64,000 nucleotides of DNA, taken from the NCBI RefSeq assembly GCF_004354985.1, contig NZ_SMSK01000011.1:154652-218651 (forward strand), given 5' to 3'. Numbering within the stretch: the stretch's first letter is position 1; each line of letters opens with the position of its first letter. Below are positions 53,960 through 63,758 of the stretch, in pieces. The notes beneath the pieces are model-generated. The model ran no database searches. It was not told the origin of the DNA and was given only the letters and a program-made list of their open reading frames with translations. The stretch is from Segetibacter sp. 3557_3 (GTDB lineage Bacteria > Bacteroidota > Bacteroidia > Chitinophagales > Chitinophagaceae). A program made the position numbers and the translations under genes.

Positions 53960-56587
53960 ATGTTGACCAGTGCCGTGATCCGCCAGCAATTCCTTGACTT
54001 CTTTGCATCGAAAGAGCACCAGATTGTACCATCTGCTTCCATTGTGGTAAAGAATGATCCAACATTGCTGTTTACCAACGCGGGAATGAACCAGTTCAAA
54101 GATTTCTTCCTGGGGAATCGAAAGCCAGACTTCAACCGGATTGCAGATACACAGAAATGTCTCCGGGTTAGTGGTAAGCATAATGACCTTGAAGAAGTTG
54201 GCGTAGACACTTACCACCATACCATGTTTGAAATGTTGGGTAACTGGAGTTTTGGCGATTATTTTAAAAAGGAGGCGATTGCCTGGAGTTGGGAGTTGCT
54301 GACGGAAGTTTACAAACTTGATAAGAACAGGCTTTATGTAACTGTTTTTGAAGGCGACACAAAAGAAGGCCTTCCGAAAGATGAAGAAGCAGAGGCTGAA
54401 TGGAAGAAGTGGATAGATCCTGACCGCATACTCGGCTTTGCTAAAAAAGACAATTTCTGGGAGATGGGCGATACCGGTCCGTGTGGGCCCTGCACCGAGA
54501 TACACGTTGACGGCAGGTCAGAAGAAGAAAGGAAAGCAGTAGACGGCCGCACGCTGGTAAACCAGGACCACCCACAGGTAATTGAGATATGGAACAATGT
54601 ATTTATCCAGTTTAACCGGTTGAAGAATGGTAGCCTTGAACCCTTGCCACAGCGGCATGTGGACACCGGTATGGGGTTCGAACGGCTTGTTCGGGTATTA
54701 CAGGAAAAGCATAGTAATTACGATACGGACATTTTTGCGGGAACTATTTCGGCTATTGAGGGACTGACCGGCAAAAAGTACCTGGCGAGCGAGTCAAAAT
54801 CTGACGTTGCATTTCGGGTGCTTGCGGATCACCTGCGTGCAATTTCATTTACAATAGCCGACGGCCAGCTGCCCTCCAATACCGGTGCAGGATATGTAAT
54901 CCGGCGTGTTCTTCGCAGGGCAGTCCGGTATTATTATTCTTATCTCGACTACAAGCAGCCACTTTTACAACAGCTCGTGCCGGTACTGGCAACCCAGTTT
55001 GAAAACGTTTTCTCCGAATTGAAACAACAGCAGGAGTTTGTAAGTAAGGTTGTAAAAGAAGAAGAGGAGGCGTTTCTACGTACCCTGGATAAAGGCTTGA
55101 AGAAAATAGATGAAATATTTGCTGTTACGAGTAACGCAGGTACCAGGATGGTCGACGGGAAAGCTGCTTTTGAACTATTTGACACCTTTGGTTTCCCGCT
55201 GGATTTAACCAAACTTATTGCCAGCGAACACGGATTGGATGTTGATGAGGCCGGTTTTAACGCGGAAATGCAACAGCAAAAAAACCGTAGCAGGGCAGCT
55301 TCAACCCTTGATACAGAAGATTGGATTGTACTTGATGATTATTCGTTATCCGACTTCGTTGGCTACGACAGTCTGGAAATTGAAACAAGAGTAATCAAGT
55401 ACCGGAAGGTGAGTTCAAAAGGCAAAACAGGGTACCAGTTGATTCTTGAAGCCACACCGTTTTATGCCGAAAGTGGTGGCCAGGTAGGTGACCAGGGCGT
55501 ATTGCTTTTTGGTGAGGAGCAAATACGGGTTACCGATACCAAAAAAGAGAACAACCTGATCGTCCACTTTATTGATGCACTGCCAACAAGGATCGATGCC
55601 CCCGTACTCGCCCGGGTAGACATTGGTATACGTAGAAACACCGAGGCCCATCATACGGCAACCCACCTGTTGCATGCTGCATTGCGGGAGGTTTTGGGTT
55701 CGCACGTAGCCCAGAAAGGCAGCCTTGTTAATGATGAACACCTCCGTTTCGACTTCTCGCACTTTGCGAAAATTACTGAAGAAGAAATTAGCCGGGTTGA
55801 AGCAGTCGTCAACTCGAAAATTCGCCAGAACATTTCCGTAGTAATAAAAGAAATGGATAAGGATGAGGCCGTGCAGATGGGTGCTATGGCGCTTTTCGGT
55901 GAGAAATACGGCGATCGTGTACGAGTAGTCATCATTGACCCCGCGTATTCAGTAGAACTATGTGGAGGAACCCATGTAACGACTACGGGTGAACTGGGCT
56001 TTTTTAAGATAGAACACGAAAGTGCAGTTGCTGCAGGAGTAAGAAGGATAGAGGCGGTTTCAGGAACTGCAGCCATAAACCTGGTTAACGAAACCTTTAG
56101 GATTGTAGACCTGGTAAAAGAGACGCTTAAGAATCCAAAGGACTTGCAGAAAGCAATCGAAAACCTGCAGTTGGAGAATACTGAACTGAGGAAAAAGGTG
56201 GAAAGCCTGGAAGCACGACAGCTTGCAGCCTTAGCACGTGAGCTTGCAGGCAAAAGCGAACAGCAAAATGGCAGCACCTTCATTGGACAAATTGTAGAGG
56301 TTTCCAGTGCCGATGCATTAAAGAAGCTTTGCTTTGAGCTGAAGAAGGTTCTGGACAGCTACCTGGTAGTTTTAGCAACCGCAATCGACGGAAAAAGTTA
56401 TGTTGCGGTGATGCTTGATGAAAGTACCGCGGCAGCGAAAAACCTGGAGGCACCGAAGATAATAAAGGAACATATATCTGTTTTAATCAAAGGCGGTGGT
56501 GGGGGTCAAAAAACACTGGCGACTGCAGGAGGACAAGAAACAGGTAACCTACCGGCAGTAATTGATAAAGTACGGTCGCTGTTGTAA
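53960..56587 (+). CDS. alaS: Alanyl-tRNA synthetase
   Basis: 875 residues from ATG 53960 (MLTSAVIRQQFLDFF); a TTG at 53921 was not used because homologs begin at this ATG. Class II catalytic domain with NDPTLLFTNAGMNQFKD and TYHHTMFEMLGNWSFGDYFK, the editing domain with HxxxH at 565-569 and CGGTH at 668-672, and a C-Ala domain ending IKGGGGGQKTLATAGG. It charges tRNA-Ala and edits Ser/Gly mischarging. Confidence 0.98.
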   Translation: MLTSAVIRQQFLDFFASKEHQIVPSASIVVKNDPTLLFTNAGMNQFKDFFLGNRKPDFNRIADTQKCLRVSGKHNDLEEVGVDTYHHTMFEMLGNWSFGDYFKKEAIAWSWELLTEVYKLDKNRLYVTVFEGDTKEGLPKDEEAEAEWKKWIDPDRILGFAKKDNFWEMGDTGPCGPCTEIHVDGRSEEERKAVDGRTLVNQDHPQVIEIWNNVFIQFNRLKNGSLEPLPQRHVDTGMGFERLVRVLQEKHSNYDTDIFAGTISAIEGLTGKKYLASESKSDVAFRVLADHLRAISFTIADGQLPSNTGAGYVIRRVLRRAVRYYYSYLDYKQPLLQQLVPVLATQFENVFSELKQQQEFVSKVVKEEEEAFLRTLDKGLKKIDEIFAVTSNAGTRMVDGKAAFELFDTFGFPLDLTKLIASEHGLDVDEAGFNAEMQQQKNRSRAASTLDTEDWIVLDDYSLSDFVGYDSLEIETRVIKYRKVSSKGKTGYQLILEATPFYAESGGQVGDQGVLLFGEEQIRVTDTKKENNLIVHFIDALPTRIDAPVLARVDIGIRRNTEAHHTATHLLHAALREVLGSHVAQKGSLVNDEHLRFDFSHFAKITEEEISRVEAVVNSKIRQNISVVIKEMDKDEAVQMGAMALFGEKYGDRVRVVIIDPAYSVELCGGTHVTTTGELGFFKIEHESAVAAGVRRIEAVSGTAAINLVNETFRIVDLVKETLKNPKDLQKAIENLQLENTELRKKVESLEARQLAALARELAGKSEQQNGSTFIGQIVEVSSADALKKLCFELKKVLDSYLVVLATAIDGKSYVAVMLDESTAAAKNLEAPKIIKEHISVLIKGGGGGQKTLATAGGQETGNLPAVIDKVRSLL

Positions 56588-56815
56588 ACAAGGTTGTTGT
56601 TTCGTCGAAGCTTTGTTTAAAGGCCAATTGCTTTTTGCATCCTGGCTCATTGCCGAACTTAATTAAGTTGGCTACCCTCCGGCCCCGTTGTTTGCGGAGC
56701 TGAACGGTTGACTTGCCTTCTTAGATTTAGCTACTTTACTTTTCCTCCTTCCTGAAACCGGTACTTATATTCAGAAGGCTGGGTTCGCTTGTTCTCATAG
56801 CCGTATGCACATCAA

Positions 56816-57328
56816 ATGAAAAAAGACAAGTTGGGGATATTCGAGTCAGAACGGCTGTATTTCCGGGAGTTTACCGTTGACGATAGCGAACTCATTCGCG
56901 AACTCAACAGCGATCCGGCGGTAACCCGTTATGTAAATGACTCCACAATTTCCTGGCAACCTATAGAGGTGTTACAAAGGATCATCATCCCGCAATACAG
57001 GCTGTATCATTACGGCAGGTGGGCGGTACACCTTAGGCACAACAATAACTTCATAGGCTGGTGTGGGCTCAAATTTCGTCCCGAGCACCTTTATGTGGAC
57101 CTTGGTTATCGATACCTTCAAAAGTATTGGGGCAATGGTTATGCAACAGAAGCTGCAACGGCGTGTTTGCAATACGGTTTGCACAACTTACAACTGCCAA
57201 AGATTGTAGCGATGGCTCACCTCGAAAATCAGGCATCCTGGAAGGTGCTTGAAAAAGCCGGTATGTCGTTCAAGGGTGAGTCGATGCTGTATGATAGCCC
57301 TGTTCGAACGTATGAAATACTTGCCTGA
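56816..57328 (+). CDS. GNAT family N-acetyltransferase
   Basis: 170 residues from ATG 56816. Typical RimJ/RimL-type GNAT: ESERLYFREFTVDDSELI at the start, NFIGWCGLKF, then the acetyl-CoA loop region LGYRYLQKYWGNGYATEAATA and NQASWKVLEKAGMSFKG. It may acetylate a ribosomal protein terminus or a small amine; substrate unknown. Single gene, 228 bp downstream of alaS. Confidence 0.9.
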   Translation: MKKDKLGIFESERLYFREFTVDDSELIRELNSDPAVTRYVNDSTISWQPIEVLQRIIIPQYRLYHYGRWAVHLRHNNNFIGWCGLKFRPEHLYVDLGYRYLQKYWGNGYATEAATACLQYGLHNLQLPKIVAMAHLENQASWKVLEKAGMSFKGESMLYDSPVRTYEILA

Positions 57329-57401
57329 ATCTTCTTTTTACGCCTGCACAGCGGGCTCGAAAAAAGTTATGCCCATTCATCATTTAACATTTCCGAAATT
57401 A

Positions 57402-57430
57402 TTCGTATTTCAAAAACTTTCCTACATTTG
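57402..57430 (+). promoter_or_regulatory. Promoter of the PDZ-domain gene
   Basis: TTCG at 57402-57405 (one mismatch to TTTG), a 17-bp spacer, then TACATTTG at 57423-57430, an exact -7 match. The ATG is 38 bp further on. Confidence 0.5.
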
Positions 57431-57468
57431 ATCTACTAAATTCTTCGTATAACCTTAAACTTTAGAAC

Positions 57469-58434
57469 ATGAATAATTGGATGAAGACCTCAGCCTTAGT
57501 GCTAGCCGGCGCCCTTGCCACAGCAGGTGTGCACGCCCAGGAAGGAAAAGATAAGACAGATAAAAAGGTTGAGAAAAACCAGGAGATTATCATCCGTCAG
57601 AATGGTGACAGCAAAGAAAAAACAACCATTGTTATTGATGGAGATAAAGTAACGGTAAATGGCAAACCGGCAGACGAGCTAAAAGATGGAAATGTAACTG
57701 TGTTACGTCGTAATCGCAACGAGGCTACCACCATCTATAGTCCCCGGGCTCGGGCAATGACCATTCCACGTGGTGGCGCACAGGCATTTGAGGATCGTGC
57801 AAACAAAGCCCTGTTGGGTGTAACAACGGAGAAAAGTACAGACGGAGCAAAAATCAGCGTAATCAGCAAAGAAAGTGGAGCAGAAAAAGCCGGTTTGAAA
57901 CAAGGCGATGTGATTACCCGGGTAGGCGACAAAAAAATTGCTGATGGTGATGACCTTGTTGCGGCAATCAACGGTTATAAGCCGAACGACAAAGTGGAAA
58001 TTACTTACAAAAGAGATGGTAAAGAGACTAAAACAACTGCAACGCTGGGGGAGAACAAATTCCGTAGTTATTCCTTCAACAACAACAATGATTTCAACTT
58101 CGAGATGCCTGAACTAAAAGGCTTCTCTAGTCCTGACTTCCCGTTTAATTTAAGAAAACCAAAAATTGGTCTTCAAATCCAGGACGTTGAAGAAGGTAAA
58201 GGTGTAACGGTAAAGGATGTTGATGAAGACTCACCTGCATCAAAAGCTGGTTTTAAAGAGGGCGATGTGATTACGTCCGTAAACGGGAAAGAAGTTGAAG
58301 GAGTAGATGACCTTCGTGCGCAGTTGAAAGACCTGAAGGAAGGCGACAACGTAAAAATGAATTACAAGAGAAATGGCAGTGCACAAACTGCTGAAATAAA
58401 GTTGCCTAAAAGATTAAAGACAGCTGATCTTTAA
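57469..58434 (+). CDS. Periplasmic protein with two PDZ domains
   Basis: 321 residues from ATG 57469. Signal peptide with AHA-type cleavage (LATAGVHAQ, about 1-24). A charged region, then PDZ 1 (about 110-190: ALLGVTTEK, SGAEKAGLKQGDVITRVGDKKIADGDDL) and PDZ 2 (about 233-315: IGLQIQDVEEGKGVTVKDVDEDSPASKAGFKEGDVITSVNGKEVEGVDDL). No serine protease domain precedes them, so this is not a DegP protease but a PDZ-only protein. Possibly a scaffold or envelope stress sensor; this is inference. Confidence 0.88.
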   Translation: MNNWMKTSALVLAGALATAGVHAQEGKDKTDKKVEKNQEIIIRQNGDSKEKTTIVIDGDKVTVNGKPADELKDGNVTVLRRNRNEATTIYSPRARAMTIPRGGAQAFEDRANKALLGVTTEKSTDGAKISVISKESGAEKAGLKQGDVITRVGDKKIADGDDLVAAINGYKPNDKVEITYKRDGKETKTTATLGENKFRSYSFNNNNDFNFEMPELKGFSSPDFPFNLRKPKIGLQIQDVEEGKGVTVKDVDEDSPASKAGFKEGDVITSVNGKEVEGVDDLRAQLKDLKEGDNVKMNYKRNGSAQTAEIKLPKRLKTADL

Positions 58435-58454
58435 ACCATCGGCATCAATGTTTG

Positions 58455-58486
58455 AGCTGTTGCAGAATTTGCAACAGCTTTTTTTG
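58455..58486 (+). terminator. Terminator after the PDZ gene
   Basis: Perfect 9-bp stem (AGCTGTTGC at 58455-58463 with GCAACAGCT at 58471-58479), 7-nt loop, then seven T. Confidence 0.88.
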
Positions 58487-58571
58487 TGCCTGCAACTGAT
58501 GTCACCTGTTTGCTTAAGGGCACAATGCTAAACTTCCTGCCAATTTACCATCGCTTTAAAGGCTGAAGGGT

Positions 58572-58579
58572 TATTTTTG
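58572..58579 (+). promoter_or_regulatory. -7 box of the gatB promoter
   Basis: TATTTTTG, an exact TAnnTTTG match, 16 bp before the gatB ATG. The implied leader is about 10 nt. Confidence 0.45.
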
Positions 58580-58595
58580 TTGCTGATACTTACAC

Positions 58596-60047
58596 ATGGC
58601 GACGAACAACGACAAATACGAAGCGGTAATCGGCCTGGAGGTGCATGCGCAGCTGAGTACCGCAAGTAAGCTGTTTAGCGGTGACAGCGCCGCTTTCGGT
58701 GGCGACCCGAACACCCATGTAAGCGCCATTACCCTTGGTCATCCCGGCACGCTTCCAAAAACAAATAAAAAGGCAGTGGGCTTCGCGGTCAAGATGGGAC
58801 TTGCCTGCACTTGTGAAATCGAACGTTATAACTACTTCGCACGCAAAAATTACTTCTACCCCGATCTGCCGAAGGGTTACCAGGTTTCACAACACACCAC
58901 TCCGATTTGTAAAGGCGGCCATGTTAGAATAAGGACCAGTGTTGGCGAGCGGGATATTCGCCTCAATCGCATTCACATGGAAGAGGATGCCGGTAAAAGT
59001 ATTCACGACATTGATGAAAATTATACCTGTGTTGATTTTAACCGGGCAGGAGTGCCGCTTATAGAAATTGTTACCGAGCCCGACATGCACACTGCGGAAG
59101 AAGCTTTTCAATATGTTACCGAAGTTCGAAAACTGGTACGTTGGATAGGGGTTTGCGATGGCAATATGGAAGAAGGAAGCCTGCGTTGCGATGCGAATGT
59201 TTCCATCAGGTTGAAAGGCGAACAGCAACTCGGAACCAAAGTGGAGGTTAAAAACCTGAACTCAATACGCAACGTAAAAAAAGCAATAGAATACGAGATC
59301 GCCAGGATGATTGCTATGGCAGAAAATGGTGAAATCATCACCCAGCAAACCAGGAGTTTCGACGCCTCCAATGATACCACCTTTGCAATAAGAGACAAGG
59401 AAGAGGCAAACGATTACCGTTACTTTCCGGAACCCGACCTTACCCCTTTTTACCTAACTGACGCTTATATCGAAGAAGTAAAAGAATCAATACCCGCTCT
59501 GCCGAACGAACTCTTCAACAAATTTCACCATGAGTTGCAGCTGAGTGAATATGATGCACGGCAATTAAGTGAGGAGAAAGGGCTTGCTGATTATTTCGCA
59601 CAGACCACTACACTGAGCAGTAATTATAAGGCAATATCGAACTGGTTACTTGGGCCCGTTAGACAAGCCTTAAATGAACAGGCGCTTTCATTTGACGCAC
59701 TAACGCTGCCGCCAAACGCTTTGGCGGGACTGATTGCCCTTGTAGACGAAGGCAAGGTGAGCTTTTCAATTGCATCTTCGAAGATATTACCGGTAATAAT
59801 GGCTGACGGTAATAAGCTTCCCGCGGATGTGGCACAGGAACTTAACCTTATCCAGGTGAGCGACACGAGTGAGATAGAGGATTGGGTAAACCAGGTGCTG
59901 AATAAAATGCCGGACAAAATAGCGGAATATAAAAAAGGCAAAAAGGGCCTTATCGGATTATTTATGGGAGAGGTTAAAAAGATTAGTAAGGGTAAGGCCG
60001 ATCCAAAAAAAACAACACAATTGTTGGAAGAAAAGCTGAGCAAGTAA
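58596..60047 (+). CDS. gatB: Aspartyl/glutamyl-tRNA amidotransferase subunit B
   Basis: 483 residues from ATG 58596. Starts YEAVIGLEVHAQLSTASKLFSGD, followed by YFARKNYFYPDLPKGYQVSQ, CDGNMEEGSLRCDANVSIR and DYRYFPEPDL, all GatB signatures; the C-terminal helical tail domain (YqeY-like) closes the protein. With GatA and GatC it converts Glu-tRNA-Gln (or Asp-tRNA-Asn) to the amide form. gatA and gatC are not in the window. A TlpA-like gene starts 20 bp later. Confidence 0.97.
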   Translation: MATNNDKYEAVIGLEVHAQLSTASKLFSGDSAAFGGDPNTHVSAITLGHPGTLPKTNKKAVGFAVKMGLACTCEIERYNYFARKNYFYPDLPKGYQVSQHTTPICKGGHVRIRTSVGERDIRLNRIHMEEDAGKSIHDIDENYTCVDFNRAGVPLIEIVTEPDMHTAEEAFQYVTEVRKLVRWIGVCDGNMEEGSLRCDANVSIRLKGEQQLGTKVEVKNLNSIRNVKKAIEYEIARMIAMAENGEIITQQTRSFDASNDTTFAIRDKEEANDYRYFPEPDLTPFYLTDAYIEEVKESIPALPNELFNKFHHELQLSEYDARQLSEEKGLADYFAQTTTLSSNYKAISNWLLGPVRQALNEQALSFDALTLPPNALAGLIALVDEGKVSFSIASSKILPVIMADGNKLPADVAQELNLIQVSDTSEIEDWVNQVLNKMPDKIAEYKKGKKGLIGLFMGEVKKISKGKADPKKTTQLLEEKLSK

Positions 60048-60067
60048 TGCAGGCATGAATTAAAATT

Positions 60068-61192
60068 ATGAAGCACTTAATGATCGCTGTGGTGGGTATG
60101 CTGTTGATGGCATCCTGCAGCAACAAACAATCAGAATCTTTTACCGTAACGGGTACGATCGAAAACGCACCGGGTAAAAAGGTTTTTTTAATGGAAATCC
60201 CTTACAGCTCTCCCCAACCCATAGTTGTGGACTCGGTAACCCTCGACAAAAAGGGTTCATTTACGTTGAAGGGGGGCCGAAAAGAGGAGCAGATTTACGG
60301 ATTGTCGCTTGAGAATGGGCCTGAAATCTTATTGGTAAACGATGCTGACGAAGTGAACATAAAACTGGATGTAAGCAACTACCGCAACTACAAAGTAACA
60401 GGCTCTCCCGCAAGTGAAAGTTTGCATAAGCTGTTTGAGGAATACGGCCGAAAAGACTCCACCTTGTTTATTACCATGAAGTCGATTGACTCGCTCCAAA
60501 AAGCTGGTGGCAACGACAGTACCCTGGTAATGGCCCGCGCCAAAAGAGATGCCCAATCGCAGGAGATGACGAATACCGTAAAAAAATTCATTTCAGAATC
60601 ACCGAGTCCTGCAGCGCGGTTTTACGCGATTGGCCTTGCAAGTCGTACCGTTCCGCCAGACGAGTTGAAACAGTTGGTCGATCAGTCTGTTGCAAAGTTT
60701 AAGGACCACCAGGGTCTTGCCGGGTTAAGCCAGATGCTGGCAGCGAATTCTGCGAGAAAACAACCTGACTACCCCTTGATGAACCAGCAGGCCCCGGAGA
60801 TAAACATGCCGGATAATTCGGGTAAAATGATCAGCCTGAGCAGCTTTAAGGGTAAATACGTGCTGGTTGATTTTTGGGCAAGCTGGTGCGGACCATGCAG
60901 AAAGGAGAACCCCAATGTTGTTGCCGCATATAACAAATTCAAGAGTAAGAACTTTACCATTTTAGGTGTTTCACTCGACCAGGACAAAGCTGCATGGCAA
61001 CAGGCTGTTGCCAAAGACAACCTTACGTGGACACATATAAGTGACCTGAAGCAATGGGAGAGTGCTGCAGTTCCCGCCTACGGGATCGAAGGAATTCCGT
61101 TTAACGTGCTGGTAGATCCCCAGGGTAAAATCGTTGCCAGCAATCTTCGTGGGCCAGACCTGGAAGTTAAGCTGCAGGAGCTGTTGAAATAA
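60068..61192 (+). CDS. TlpA-like thioredoxin lipoprotein with DUF4369 domain
   Basis: 374 residues from ATG 60068. Lipobox LLMASC (Cys near 17), DUF4369 domain at about 24-125 (FTVTGTIENAPGKKVFLMEIP), a helical linker, and an AhpC/TSA-TlpA thioredoxin domain (about 232-372) with WASWCGPCRKENP, active-site Cys274 and Cys277. A periplasmic thiol-disulfide oxidoreductase, common in Bacteroidota. It follows gatB by 20 bp and is closed by a terminator at 61238. Confidence 0.93.
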   Translation: MKHLMIAVVGMLLMASCSNKQSESFTVTGTIENAPGKKVFLMEIPYSSPQPIVVDSVTLDKKGSFTLKGGRKEEQIYGLSLENGPEILLVNDADEVNIKLDVSNYRNYKVTGSPASESLHKLFEEYGRKDSTLFITMKSIDSLQKAGGNDSTLVMARAKRDAQSQEMTNTVKKFISESPSPAARFYAIGLASRTVPPDELKQLVDQSVAKFKDHQGLAGLSQMLAANSARKQPDYPLMNQQAPEINMPDNSGKMISLSSFKGKYVLVDFWASWCGPCRKENPNVVAAYNKFKSKNFTILGVSLDQDKAAWQQAVAKDNLTWTHISDLKQWESAAVPAYGIEGIPFNVLVDPQGKIVASNLRGPDLEVKLQELLK

Positions 61193-61237
61193 TTATAACG
61201 CAAGAGATAAGCTTAGAATACTAAGCCATTATACCTT

Positions 61238-61266
61238 AAGGTTGCCACACCCCGGCAACCTTTTTA
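61238..61266 (+). terminator. Terminator between the TlpA-like gene and bcp
   Basis: 9-bp stem (AAGGTTGCC at 61238-61246 with GGCAACCTT at 61254-61262), 7-nt loop, then TTT-ATT. Placed between convergent genes, it may act on both. Confidence 0.8.
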
Positions 61267-61746
61267 TTGGGTTTTGTTGCCGCTTTCATTCCAGGCGTCA
61301 AGCACTTGCCGGGTGTGATTCTTACTGTCGGGTTTCTGGATGATGTGCTTGATCTTTCCCTTTTCGTCAATCAAAAAAGTGGTCCTGTGCGTGCCATCAA
61401 ACACACGTCCCATAAACTTTTTCTCGCCCCAGACACCGTACTGTTCCGCAATCTTATGATCCTCGTCTGCTACCAGCGGGAAGGTAAGACCATACTTGGT
61501 TTCGAACTTCTTGTGCTTTTTTACCGGATCAATACTTACCCCGATTACCTCGATGCCTTCATCGGTTAGTAGGTGCTGGTTATCGCGCAGATTACAGGCC
61601 TGCACGGTGCAGGTTGGTGTATCGTCTTTGGGGTAAAAATACAATACAACCTTTTTGCCTTTGAAGTCCGCCAGAGAAATGGGATTGCCATTTTGATCAA
61701 CCCCTTTAAAAACGGGCGCTTTGGCTCCTGCTATAAGTGTGGTCAT
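61264..61746 (-). CDS. bcp: Thioredoxin-dependent thiol peroxidase (BCP/PrxQ)
   Basis: 160 residues from ATG 61746. Peroxidatic Cys46 in YPKDDTPTCTVQACNLRD and resolving Cys51 (C-x4-C) define the PrxQ type. FYPKDDTP and the C-terminal SKNHTRQVLDAW region fit the family. It detoxifies hydrogen and organic peroxides using thioredoxin. Its start is 35 bp from the upstream M23 gene stop on the same strand, so both are likely one transcript. Confidence 0.96.
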   Translation of the reverse strand: MTTLIAGAKAPVFKGVDQNGNPISLADFKGKKVVLYFYPKDDTPTCTVQACNLRDNQHLLTDEGIEVIGVSIDPVKKHKKFETKYGLTFPLVADEDHKIAEQYGVWGEKKFMGRVFDGTHRTTFLIDEKGKIKHIIQKPDSKNHTRQVLDAWNESGNKTQ

Positions 61747-61781
61747 TACTGTTTGTGAGTTTGTTGGAGAAGCATCCGGGG

Positions 61782-63497
61782 TTATCGTGTAAACCTGTAC
61801 ATCCGCGAAGTGATATTTCCAGCCTCATCGGTGGCGGTAATCAGCAATTCATGGCTACCCGCAGAAGTACGCTCGTCGAAACGGTGAATGAAGTAATCAC
61901 TTTTGCGGCTGAACATGAGCCATTTGCCGTCAAGCTCAGCTCTAAAGCTTTTCAGCTCCCCGGCATCATCAGCTGCTGCAAAAGTGATTGAAGTTGCCTT
62001 GCTGAGTAGTGAACCATCTCTCCACCCAACCGGTCGTACAACCGGCGGCACCGTATCAAGTATCAGCTGCACCTTCCCAAGATCCCAGTATTTTGCTTCG
62101 AGTTGGTTGTTTTTCCAGCTGCCTTTCACGGCTACCTTCTTTCGTTCGTTTACAAGTTGCATAACTACCCGGTCCCTTAATTGTTCAGGGAGATCTGCGG
62201 TTGGCTGAATTCGAACCGTAAAGCTGTCGTGTACAGGAACCGTAAAATTGTGCAGCGAATGGACCGCAGATACGATAGCACCTGATGCGGGCTGCTGGGT
62301 TGCATATATAAAAGGAACCGTATCGTAGAAGGCGGTTTTGCTAAACCGGACTTCTATACCGGGTTTTTCCAACTTGTTTTCCTGGCCGGGGAACATTGCT
62401 TCGGCGGCAGGGTTGGCCGCCTGGTTTTGTATAGCAGAAGCAACATACCGCACGCGAAAGTTAATGGTAGTGGTATTGCCGCTAACGTCTTTTACCACGA
62501 GGCTAATACTATGTACTTCGCCATCGTCGATGCGTAATACGCCTGTGGCACCCTCCAGGTAAATTGGGCTCTTGCTACCGGGTAATATGCTAAGGTGCTG
62601 AATGTATGCCCCGCCCCGGTACTTCGTTCGATAGTCGATATTGGCATTGATGTACCTGCTGTCGTCGTACGAGAAATCATCCATTCTAAACGCATTTCGC
62701 AAGGTGTCGTCCATCGACAACTCGGCCTGGTATATGCCGAATTTAAATGAGCGATCCGTTTTGTCTTCGGCGCTTAGGCCCAAACTGATGATGGGTGTTG
62801 ACACCCGTACGACAGTATCGATGCTTGTAAATGAATTACCTGCCGCCTTGAGCCGGATGCGGTTGGGGGTGGCCTGGTAAGTGCTAAACCGCCGATCGTA
62901 ATAGTACAAGCCATATATGGTTGGTCGTACGTGATCGGGGATATTCAGGTTGAAGTGGAGCGGGTTAACATTTTTGTCGGTGCTGGTTTCCCTGATTTCG
63001 AAATGCAGGTGTGGACCCTGGGAACCACCGGTATTGCCGCTATTGGCGATAAACTGTCCTTTGCTAATGGGGAACTTACCGGCAGGAAATTCAATGTATT
63101 GCTCCCACTGTTCCGTATTGTATTGAACCTCTTTTACATACCGGTTTAAGTCGGGGTAGAAGTCATTCAAATGTGCATACAAGGTGGTGTATCCGTTTGG
63201 ATGTTTGATGTAGATAGCCCGGCCATAACCATATCGCTCGATTTTAACCCGGCTGATATAGCCTTCAGCTGCGGCATAAACCGGAAGGTTCTCCCGTTGG
63301 TTTGTACGGATGTCGAGCCCCATATGAAAGTGATTGGTACGCAGTTCCCCAAAATTTCCGCTCAGTTGAATGGGGATATTCATTGGGTTTCTGAAGTAGT
63401 TAACGGGGTAATTGTGGTCCGGGAAGGTTTGTGCACAAAGTGGAGAAAAAGAGAGCATAAGGAGAACAAATAATGCCGGTCGATTGATTTTGGTCAT
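61782..63497 (-). CDS. M23 family metallopeptidase with C-terminal beta domains
   Basis: 571 residues from ATG 63497; a TTG 6 bp upstream is also in frame. Signal peptide ending SPLCAQ (about 1-23), then an LytM domain near the N-terminus with FHMGLDIRT, AAAEGYISRVK, GYTTLYAHL and GPHLHFEIRE, so the zinc ligands are complete. The remaining 350 residues look like beta-sandwich modules (LSLVVKDVSGNTTTINFRVRY, the C-terminal ELLITATDEAGNITSRMYRF). Probably a periplasmic or surface peptidoglycan endopeptidase. Upstream of bcp. Confidence 0.9.
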   Translation of the reverse strand: MTKINRPALFVLLMLSFSPLCAQTFPDHNYPVNYFRNPMNIPIQLSGNFGELRTNHFHMGLDIRTNQRENLPVYAAAEGYISRVKIERYGYGRAIYIKHPNGYTTLYAHLNDFYPDLNRYVKEVQYNTEQWEQYIEFPAGKFPISKGQFIANSGNTGGSQGPHLHFEIRETSTDKNVNPLHFNLNIPDHVRPTIYGLYYYDRRFSTYQATPNRIRLKAAGNSFTSIDTVVRVSTPIISLGLSAEDKTDRSFKFGIYQAELSMDDTLRNAFRMDDFSYDDSRYINANIDYRTKYRGGAYIQHLSILPGSKSPIYLEGATGVLRIDDGEVHSISLVVKDVSGNTTTINFRVRYVASAIQNQAANPAAEAMFPGQENKLEKPGIEVRFSKTAFYDTVPFIYATQQPASGAIVSAVHSLHNFTVPVHDSFTVRIQPTADLPEQLRDRVVMQLVNERKKVAVKGSWKNNQLEAKYWDLGKVQLILDTVPPVVRPVGWRDGSLLSKATSITFAAADDAGELKSFRAELDGKWLMFSRKSDYFIHRFDERTSAGSHELLITATDEAGNITSRMYRFTR

Positions 63498-63545
63498 CGT
63501 CAAAATTAAGTGCTATGAAAGATGGGCAACACAAAAAACAAAAAC

Positions 63546-63576
63546 CTTACCATATAGGGGTTGTAAGCGTGGTAAG
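63546..63576. repeat. Short inverted repeat upstream of the M23 gene
   Basis: CTTACCA (63546-63552) pairs with TGGTAAG (63570-63576) around a 17-nt loop, 49 bp upstream of the minus-strand M23 gene. It could be an operator or part of the end of the neighbouring insertion sequence. Confidence 0.3.
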
Positions 63577-63695
63577 AACCAGGGATAGCAAAATGGAAGT
63601 TAGTGCTACTCATCATAAAGCCGTTTGTGCTGCAGCCGCACCCCTGTTTATAAGACAGTTCAAAGGTTGATGGTGCATTGCTGCCATAAGATACT

Positions 63696-63727
63696 GGTGT
63701 ACAAGGGAGTGATTGCTATGATACACC
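63696..63727. repeat. Inverted repeat containing a diverged form I-like element
   Basis: GGTGTA (63696-63701) and TACACC (63722-63727) bracket GTACAAGGGAGTGA, which matches 13 of 14 bases of the start of the form I repeat and then departs from it. It lies between the M23 gene and the transposase stop codon. Confidence 0.35.
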
Positions 63728-63758
63728 TTAGCTTTTTGAAACTTTTTTTCTTTTTTGT

